The notes below the pieces were generated by a model, which was not told the origin of the DNA, did no database searches, and was given only the letters and a program-made list of their open reading frames with translations. Source: Flavobacteriaceae bacterium (GTDB taxonomy: Bacteria > Bacteroidota > Bacteroidia > Flavobacteriales > Flavobacteriaceae). Taken from it: a stretch of DNA of 5,323 bases. Location of the stretch: positions 1 to 5,323 of the forward strand of contig JAUXCI010000185.1 of the NCBI GenBank assembly GCA_030618945.1, read 5' to 3'. The translations under genes and the position numbers were made by a program. Positions 1 through 5,323 of the stretch are shown here, in pieces. Numbering within the stretch: the first letter of the stretch is position 1; every line of letters starts with the position of its first letter.

Positions 1-740
1 TATTGTAAATAATTGACATTTTTTAAATCAGTTCCTTTTTTGAAAACAAGAATTGACTTTGCCATTGGGAATGATTGTTCATTATGAATACTTATAACTG
101 TTAAGGTACTGATTTGAGATAAAAACCTATCTCTAAGATTTGCAAAATACTCAATGCTTAAAAGAGAATCAGGAACAACGCATATGCCAGTTCCACCCAT
201 TTTTAAAAGTTCGATGGCTTTGTTTAAGAATCTACCCTCTAAATGCACCGTTTTATTATTAATTCTTGTTCTCCCAATTCTTAATTCACTTGCTATGGCA
301 ACGTATACATTGGTATCAGAAGAATTTAAGGCATTAGAATTTAAAATCTGATAATCAGGGAAAACATAGCTTGCTAGTTGTTGGATATTGGCATTGGGTT
401 CATATCCAATTACCTCAGCATTGCCTTCGAGAAAAAAGAAAATGTTGCTCAAACCACAACAGATATCAGCAATTTTCTCCGGATTTAATGCCATAGCCAA
501 TTCCGCAATAAATTTCGACAATTCATTACCAGTATTATAGAAACCTTTTGAAGCGATATTGCTTTGCTCAACTTCAGTCAGATTCTTGAACCGAGCATAA
601 TCCGGTCTTAAAAGATTGAAGATATCATCCTTTGATTCTTTTATTTCCGATGGACTGAAATTATTTATTAAAGCATCTACTATTGTAACATTTGTTTTAC
701 TCCCTATCAAAGTATTTATTTTATCAATCAGATTCTCCAT
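1..740 (-). CDS. Degenerate N6-adenine methyltransferase-like protein (HsdM-type fold), N-terminal part; runs off left edge
   Basis: An open frame of 246 codons runs from ATG at 740-738 to the left edge with no stop. The start is well fixed because an in-frame TAA lies at 749-747, three codons upstream. The protein resembles the class I SAM-methyltransferase core of HsdM/N-6 DNA methylases. A helical N-terminus is followed by a segment like the family's GxYxTP box (GFYNTGNEL, about residues 66-74). Next come a motif-I-like DICCGLSN (92-99), an acidic residue after the second strand (E114 in GYEPN), and a late core containing GGTGICVVPDSLL and SILVFKKG. Where N6-methylases carry NPPF/Y, this protein reads VAIASELRIG (SELR about 151-154), so the catalytic Asn-Pro-Pro-aromatic is not evident. 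I infer a catalytically inactive or repurposed methylase fold. It follows pglX by 66 nt on the same strand and is probably cotranscribed with it. The C-terminal half, which could hold a nuclease, helicase or recognition domain, is not visible. The exact function is unknown. Confidence 0.72.
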   Translation of the reverse strand, partial: MENLIDKINTLIGSKTNVTIVDALINNFSPSEIKESKDDIFNLLRPDYARFKNLTEVEQSNIASKGFYNTGNELSKFIAELAMALNPEKIADICCGLSNIFFFLEGNAEVIGYEPNANIQQLASYVFPDYQILNSNALNSSDTNVYVAIASELRIGRTRINNKTVHLEGRFLNKAIELLKMGGTGICVVPDSLLSIEYFANLRDRFLSQISTLTVISIHNEQSFPMAKSILVFKKGTDLKNVNYLQ

Positions 741-753
741 CTTTCTTTATTTT
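741..753 (-). promoter_or_regulatory. Weak purine-rich ribosome-binding region of the left-hand gene
   Basis: On the minus strand the bases just before the ATG at 740 read AAAATAAAGAAAG. This is purine-rich but has no GGAGG core, as is common in Bacteroidota. The 66-nt gap (741-806) holds no convincing promoter or strong hairpin, so the gene is probably read from the pglX transcript. Confidence 0.3.
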
Positions 754-806
754 ACTCGTTTCACAATAATCTTTAATTACCAGGTACTAACAACCAATCA
801 GCAAAT

Positions 807-3800
807 CTACCAATCTGCATTTAAATATTTCTTTAACTGTCCTTTGTTTAAGACTTTGTAGGGGATCATCTCTTTGCTTTGCAGGGGTGCGATGTTTTTA
901 CCCACACCATCATCTAATATGGGGTTGTAGCCTTCTGCCAGCAATTCATCTATTTTTTGCTTAAAACTTTCTATTTCTTTCAGTTGGTTGTATATTTTAT
1001 CAGCTTCGGTTTGTTCTGCAGCTGATAGAAGCTCCTTCTTACGTAAATCAGTTTGGCGGTTAATTAAGGCACGTTCACGGTTTTCGATGTATTTGGAGCG
1101 GATAGCCAGTAATTTATCACGGTTCCATTTGTAGATGATGATGTAACAATCGAAACCTTGCTCGGGGCCACTACTTAGGTGCCAGATAAATGGTGTTTTT
1201 GGCAAATACATAAACAAGTTAAGATGATCGGAAAATGCTTTGAAGAAATGGTTGTTGATGTACTCATTCAATTCTCTACCCAATACACTATCGAATGATG
1301 AGTATTGTGCCATGCTGAATCCTTTTTCTATGAACTTTTCCTCTATGCGATCGAGCAATATTTTTTCTCCTGCATTGGGGACAAGTGGTATAATACCATC
1401 TTCATCTTCCATGAGGATTTCACGTAACATATCTGCCAGAAACTCCATAGCGAGATCGTTCATGCGTTGTTTGGGGATGATGTTGCTTTCTTTAAACCAA
1501 TACCAAACATTGATAGGGTTGATTTGATGACGAATACAAAACTCTTCCAAATCGTTGTTGCTTTGGTAGAGTTGTGGAAACTCATTTTCTATGGTTTCTC
1601 GCTCCTCTGAAGTAAATTCCTTTTCAGGTAAATTTTGGATGTACTCCCTAATATTATCGAAAGGAAAATCTGCTATTTCATTTTCCAAATATGCTTGTTT
1701 TGCCTTGACACTTACCGGTAATGCCCCAATACTTTCTCCTTCCTTAGCCAATACCATGGCTTTATCTTCTTCAGTTAACTCATAGACCTCAAAGATTTTT
1801 TTATCTATAATGGCTTCGTTGATTAAAATTTGTGAGTTAAAATGATTTTCAAGATTTAATAGCGTTAAGATTTTATCTTTTGAATAACCTAAACTTTTAC
1901 TATTAAAGTTAGGCTCATAAATTCTATTTGAATTTAACCAGTCTGTTATTCTAAAATTACACTTGGATAAAAGCGAAATGATCTTTTCAGAAGGGTCATC
2001 TAATTTTGTAAATGGGATCCTCTCAATATCACCAACTTGCGTTGCAGCTGTTGGATTTAAGCAGTTTAGGATATAGTATGAAAGTTTAGAATTTAAAAAA
2101 GCAAGTAATGAATAATAATTATAATTTTTATCATTCGGATTAAAAATACTCGAACCAATAACATCAAAAATAGATCCTTTTGGCAAAATTCTAAATGAAG
2201 AACCCTTGCTCCCACTTAAACTATATGTAATACCTTCTAAAAAATAATATTGTTTGTTTCTTAAAACAGACCGACCTGACGCTTTTAATGAGTCACCATT
2301 ATTATTCCAATCAAGAAGCAACCAAAGATTGCCTGCCCATTTTTTAAAAGAACCACCTTTTGCATAAGGAACAAATCTTTTTTGAGAATTAGTATAATCT
2401 CTTGAAATAGACTTTCCATTAACCTCCCACCAATATTTTAAAAACCGGTCATTATTACCTGTTGCAACACCTGAGGCTGGATGGAAATATGTTCCTATCA
2501 TAAATTTCCCAAACTTCTCCCTAAACTCATCACTAATCCAATAAATAAATGGCCATGATTTAATGATTTTTAGTTTGGATTGGGGTAATAAAAAGATTCT
2601 TTCATTTGACGCCTCAATTAATATGTCATCAAGAATTCCTTTGAACACTTGTTTTTTGTCTCTTTCAGCAACAGTATTAGAAATAAAAAAATAAGTTCCA
2701 ATTTTATTTTCAATATTTGTCTCGCCTTTGCTTAAAACATAGTATGATGCATCCAATCGAACACTTGTATCAAACAAATTTGCTCTATCCAAGCCATGAT
2801 CTACAAATAAATCAATAGTAGATTTGTCAATGATATATTTTCTAACATCCTCAAAAGTTTTAATAAACATAAATGTATGAGGATGAATCATAGCTATTTT
2901 ACCATGCTCATTAGTTAATTCATAATTACGTTTAATAAATGCGGCGTATAGGTTGGTGTGAAACTTATATGGCTTTTTGTAGTTGGCATCAATAAACTTT
3001 TTTAAGTCGGGGCCAAAATCAGCGCTGTCGGTATAGGGTGGGTTGGCCGTGGCCACATCATATTTTTGGGTTAGCAGTTTTAAAAAGGTAATGGCATCTT
3101 TGGTTTTGTCGGTAAGGAAAGAGCTGCCTTGCTGTGTAGCGTAACGAGAAACAGCGGTTTCGAGGTTGGTAAAAAAATCTTCTTTAAAGCGCTTGTATTC
3201 TTTTTTTTCCTGTTCACCAAACAACGTAACACCTTTTTGTTCGACCAGTCCATGAAGTTTTAAACTAAGTTTTTCTTCTAATTTTACGAGGCTTCCAAAT
3301 TTATGGGCCTGCCGTAGGTCTTCCCATATTTCTTCTATTACCGACAATTGTTTACTGTCTGTTGTACCTGCTTTAAAGATAGGATATACAAAATCAAAAT
3401 CGGGTAAGAAGAAATCGGAAGAAACCACATTAAAGTTCAATTTGCCAATGCTGCGTTCTTTTTGCCTGGCTTTAATCCATAGACCAAGCTGGGCTAACTG
3501 AATTGCACGGTCATCGAGATCAATGCCGTGGAGATTGTTCTCAATAATGAGTTGTGGAATATCGTCTTCGTCATAATTGGCTCCGTAGTTTTCAATTTGG
3601 TCCATGTATAAGGCGTAGAAAAAACTAAAACCATACAGCAAGAAATTACCAGATCCTGAGGTCGGATCCATCAGTTTTACCTCATGCAAGGGTTTCGGAT
3701 CTCTCACTTTGGTTTTTGGAACATTGGCGATTTTGTACTGGTCCTTGATTTCTGATTCTGGGTACATTTCAAGGTACAGTTTCCCCAATGAATTGTTTAC

Positions 3801-4496
3801 GAGAAATTCAACCACCCAGCGAGGAGTATACCATTGCGATTGCAGGCTTACTTTATTGTATTCAGTTTTATCGCCGCTGTCTTTGTGGGCTTGCTTTTTT
3901 ACATTGTTGTAACTCTCGTAGAGCCAGCCTAAAATGTCATCGCTTTGCCAGATGTTATCTTCTATCTGCGGGTCTTGGTGAACAGCATTAAAAGCATCAA
4001 CTATTTCATTCAATTCAATCACATAAGGTAAAAGGGCATAAGGATAATCCTTATTGTAAAGCGGGATGACTTCGCCAAGTTTATTAAACTCGTATTTAAG
4101 ATACTGCCGAAAGCCTTCAAGTTCTTCATTTCGCATTTCCGGATTTGTTTCCAACCACACTTTATGACCAAAAGAACGGCTACCATGTTCAGCTTGTTTG
4201 GTGACAATGGGTGGAAATAGTCTGTGAGCTTCCATTACTTTAACAGCAGCCAATCTGTTGAACAAGGTAAATGTGAGTTCATCCAGGGCTTTTTCACGAG
4301 CATCGGAATAGCTTCCAGTTTCACCCGTATGGCTTTTGATCAAAACTTCAATTTTCTCCCTTTTGTTGTGCGATTCAGACGGGATCCGGCCAATATCCAT
4401 CATCTTATCCGGGCCTAATCCTAAACGTGAAAATTGGTTGCTAAAGGCCTTATAAATTAAAGTGCGAATATGATCGACATGTTCTGAAAGCTTCAT
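807..4496 (-). CDS. pglX: BREX adenine-specific DNA methyltransferase PglX
   Basis: A complete 1229-residue protein, close to the usual length of about 1200 for PglX. PglX transfers a methyl group from SAM to the N6 of adenine in a short non-palindromic site, marking self DNA; in BREX it is also required for phage restriction. Visible parts, in order: a helical N-terminus with LFNRLAAVKVME (about 78-89); the WYTPRW box (222-227); SAM motif I DPTSGSGN (277-284); the acidic motif IDLDD (about 325-329); catalytic NPPY (485-488); the target-recognition region starting near GVATGNNDRF (676-685) and ending around LNPT..QVGDIERIPF (about 813-829); and a long helical C-terminus closing with LDDGVGKNIAPLQ (1194-1206), which is characteristic of the family. 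All catalytic motifs look intact. The ATG at 4496 lies 5 nt after the upstream stop, indicating an operon and possible translational coupling. The stop is TAG at 809-807. Its centre is markedly AT-rich. A type IIG (Eco57I-like) enzyme is the main alternative, but no PD-(D/E)XK nuclease domain is evident at the N-terminus and the C-terminus fits PglX. Confidence 0.87.
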   Translation of the reverse strand: MKLSEHVDHIRTLIYKAFSNQFSRLGLGPDKMMDIGRIPSESHNKREKIEVLIKSHTGETGSYSDAREKALDELTFTLFNRLAAVKVMEAHRLFPPIVTKQAEHGSRSFGHKVWLETNPEMRNEELEGFRQYLKYEFNKLGEVIPLYNKDYPYALLPYVIELNEIVDAFNAVHQDPQIEDNIWQSDDILGWLYESYNNVKKQAHKDSGDKTEYNKVSLQSQWYTPRWVVEFLVNNSLGKLYLEMYPESEIKDQYKIANVPKTKVRDPKPLHEVKLMDPTSGSGNFLLYGFSFFYALYMDQIENYGANYDEDDIPQLIIENNLHGIDLDDRAIQLAQLGLWIKARQKERSIGKLNFNVVSSDFFLPDFDFVYPIFKAGTTDSKQLSVIEEIWEDLRQAHKFGSLVKLEEKLSLKLHGLVEQKGVTLFGEQEKKEYKRFKEDFFTNLETAVSRYATQQGSSFLTDKTKDAITFLKLLTQKYDVATANPPYTDSADFGPDLKKFIDANYKKPYKFHTNLYAAFIKRNYELTNEHGKIAMIHPHTFMFIKTFEDVRKYIIDKSTIDLFVDHGLDRANLFDTSVRLDASYYVLSKGETNIENKIGTYFFISNTVAERDKKQVFKGILDDILIEASNERIFLLPQSKLKIIKSWPFIYWISDEFREKFGKFMIGTYFHPASGVATGNNDRFLKYWWEVNGKSISRDYTNSQKRFVPYAKGGSFKKWAGNLWLLLDWNNNGDSLKASGRSVLRNKQYYFLEGITYSLSGSKGSSFRILPKGSIFDVIGSSIFNPNDKNYNYYSLLAFLNSKLSYYILNCLNPTAATQVGDIERIPFTKLDDPSEKIISLLSKCNFRITDWLNSNRIYEPNFNSKSLGYSKDKILTLLNLENHFNSQILINEAIIDKKIFEVYELTEEDKAMVLAKEGESIGALPVSVKAKQAYLENEIADFPFDNIREYIQNLPEKEFTSEERETIENEFPQLYQSNNDLEEFCIRHQINPINVWYWFKESNIIPKQRMNDLAMEFLADMLREILMEDEDGIIPLVPNAGEKILLDRIEEKFIEKGFSMAQYSSFDSVLGRELNEYINNHFFKAFSDHLNLFMYLPKTPFIWHLSSGPEQGFDCYIIIYKWNRDKLLAIRSKYIENRERALINRQTDLRKKELLSAAEQTEADKIYNQLKEIESFKQKIDELLAEGYNPILDDGVGKNIAPLQSKEMIPYKVLNKGQLKKYLNADW
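1800..2940 (-). other. AT-rich block in pglX covering the late methylase core and the target-recognition region
   Basis: Hand counts in 60-base lines give about 22-30% GC inside this block (for example 22% at 2101-2160, 22% at 2821-2880, 25% at 2881-2940). Outside it, values are about 33-57% (57% at 3001-3060, 47% at 3121-3180, 40% at 1681-1740). The block encodes roughly residues 520-900. It begins just after the NPPY motif and ends before the helical C-terminus. It contains the family's recognition-region landmarks: GVATGNNDRF, YAKGGSFKKW, SLSGSKGSSFR and LNPT. The composition change suggests this cassette was exchanged by recombination between pglX alleles. Relaxed selection on composition in a fast-evolving domain is an alternative. 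Confidence 0.6.
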
Positions 4497-4512
4497 CTTA
4501 CTTAATTGTTAA
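4497..4512 (-). promoter_or_regulatory. Short junction between the brxC-like gene and pglX (likely translational coupling)
   Basis: The upstream gene ends with TAA at 4504-4502 and pglX begins at 4496, with GTAAG between them. No strong Shine-Dalgarno sequence is present; only a weak purine stretch (AATTAAGTAAG) overlaps the stop. Ribosomes finishing the first gene probably restart on pglX, keeping the two proteins in step. Confidence 0.4.
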
Positions 4513-5323
4513 TGGTCAATTCAATTTCATCATCGTTATCCATACCTGCCATTACTCGAAGTTGTTCAGCTAATAAAGCTTTGTATTCCGAGGCTTTCAT
4601 TACCTTTTTAGAAACTGTAAATTGAATCTTTTTAGGTTGTTTAGGCTTACCTGGATCGGGAGGAAGAGGGGCTGTTTTTACAAAACTTCCCCTGATTAAT
4701 TCAAGTTCGGTTTCTTTTGATGGTAGCAAGGCTATGTAGTTTAAAATATCGGAGAGTGAGAATTTTGAATCCTGACAATCGATCTGATATTCTAAGCGTA
4801 CGCCCTTAACAATTCTCTTTGTGCAATATTCATCAAGTGAGTTTAGATTATTTAGGTTCTCAGTATTCAGATCAGTAGGATAGTTGGCTGTTAAATCGGT
4901 TTGTGCTGTTTCCACCTTCTTTTGTAGCTTTGAGTACTGATCGCTCATAGTTCCGGCATTGGAACTCATTAATTTGTAGTAATCATCTTTTATACCCTGG
5001 GCAGCATTTTGGATGTCAGCAAATTTCTCGATCACATCTTCTGTAATGGCATTTTCAAAATCCTGGGATTTTTGTTTTACCGTAATATTATCAATACCCG
5101 CTTTTTCCAGTTCTGTATTTACCGCCTTTACAAAACGGGTGAATCCTTTTATTTTATCGAGATTCTTTTTGATAAATTTCTCTGCCTTGACAATGGCTTT
5201 TACAGCCTTGACAAATTCATCTTTAGAAACTAAAAAATCTTCCGACTTTTCAATATAATTGGCTTCCGTTGTCTTTGATGAATAGTTTTTAAGTACGTCT
5301 TTTTGTTTACAAACATTTGCAAA
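4502..5323 (-). CDS. brxC: C-terminal part of the BREX ATPase BrxC (or PglY/DUF6079-type relative); gene enters from right edge
   Basis: The frame is open from the right edge (codon 5323-5321) to TAA at 4504-4502, giving 273 visible residues. The GTG at 5035-5033 is internal, not a start: the same frame continues upstream for 96 more codons with similar character. The first 120 or so residues are Lys/Glu-rich and helical, probably coiled coil (for example around FIKKNLDKIKGFTRFVKAV). A mixed region follows, then a proline linker (PLPPDPGKPKQPKK, about fragment residues 219-232), and a compact end of about 40 residues with KASEYKALLAEQL and an acidic DNDDEIELTIN tail. No Walker A or B motif is visible because the ATPase domain would lie upstream. 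The call rests mainly on gene order (brxC immediately before pglX in BREX loci), the 5-nt spacing, and general similarity to BrxC C-termini, which end in a short lid-like domain. A different large protein of a variant BREX locus is possible. Confidence 0.6.
   Translation of the reverse strand, partial: FANVCKQKDVLKNYSSKTTEANYIEKSEDFLVSKDEFVKAVKAIVKAEKFIKKNLDKIKGFTRFVKAVNTELEKAGIDNITVKQKSQDFENAITEDVIEKFADIQNAAQGIKDDYYKLMSSNAGTMSDQYSKLQKKVETAQTDLTANYPTDLNTENLNNLNSLDEYCTKRIVKGVRLEYQIDCQDSKFSLSDILNYIALLPSKETELELIRGSFVKTAPLPPDPGKPKQPKKIQFTVSKKVMKASEYKALLAEQLRVMAGMDNDDEIELTINN

Noticed and set aside
767..797. Possible hairpin or terminator between pglX and the left gene (TACC-T-GGTA on the minus strand)
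   Set aside because: The stem is only four base pairs with scattered further matches and no following T-run; too weak to call.
154..861. Plus-strand open frames at 154-351 and 616-861 as genes
   Set aside because: They lie antisense to the methylase-like gene and the end of pglX; the hydrophobic translations reflect the complement of Lys/Glu/Asn-rich coding sequence.
3201..3208. Run of eight T (A8 in pglX sense) as a phase-variation slip site
   Set aside because: PglX phase variation through a homopolymer is known in Streptomyces, but an A8 tract in an AT-rich gene is expected by chance and the frame is intact. Reads showing length variation would be needed.
4019..4207. Short minus-strand open frame (62 codons) inside pglX, and several plus-strand frames of 62-95 codons
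   Set aside because: All overlap the strong pglX, brxC-like or methylase-like coding frames, show no recognisable domain and have composition typical of shadow frames.
5033..5035. GTG at 5035-5033 as the start of a separate 177-residue gene
   Set aside because: The same frame is open to the right edge and the upstream residues continue the same Lys/Glu-rich helical pattern, so this is the C-terminal part of a longer protein.

Overview
The window looks like part of a BREX-type phage-defence operon from a low-GC bacterium, most likely a Bacteroidota member. That placement is an inference from the AT-rich composition, the weak ribosome-binding sites and the protein style; there is no rRNA or other taxonomic marker here. 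All three genes lie on the minus strand, so transcription runs from right to left.

Layout, in transcription order. (1) 5323-4502: the last 273 codons of a gene that enters from the right edge. Its position directly before pglX and its Lys-rich helical C-terminus fit the large BREX ATPase BrxC (or the related PglY/DUF6079-type protein), but the ATPase domain lies outside the window. (2) 4496-807: a complete 1229-residue PglX-family adenine-specific DNA methyltransferase with SAM motif DPTSGSGN, catalytic NPPY, a typical target-recognition region and the usual family C-terminus. It starts 5 nt after the preceding stop codon. (3) 740 to the left edge: the first 246 codons of a second methyltransferase-fold protein resembling the HsdM/N6-methylase core. 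Its SAM motif is altered and the catalytic NPPF/Y motif appears to be replaced.

Together, the BrxC-like ATPase and PglX form the core of a BREX system. PglX marks host DNA and, with BrxC and PglZ, is needed to restrict unmarked phage. PglZ and BrxL would be expected further left, beyond the window. The third gene sits where pglZ usually follows pglX in type I loci, so it is either an accessory gene inserted in the operon or a sign of a variant locus. It is the least conventional element here.

Composition is mosaic. The centre of pglX (about 1800-2940, including the target-recognition region) and the left-hand gene are clearly more AT-rich than the two ends of pglX. This suggests exchange of the specificity region and perhaps separate acquisition of the downstream gene. 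I see no tRNA, rRNA, CRISPR array, insertion sequence or convincing terminator or promoter. The only gap between genes is 66 nt (741-806).
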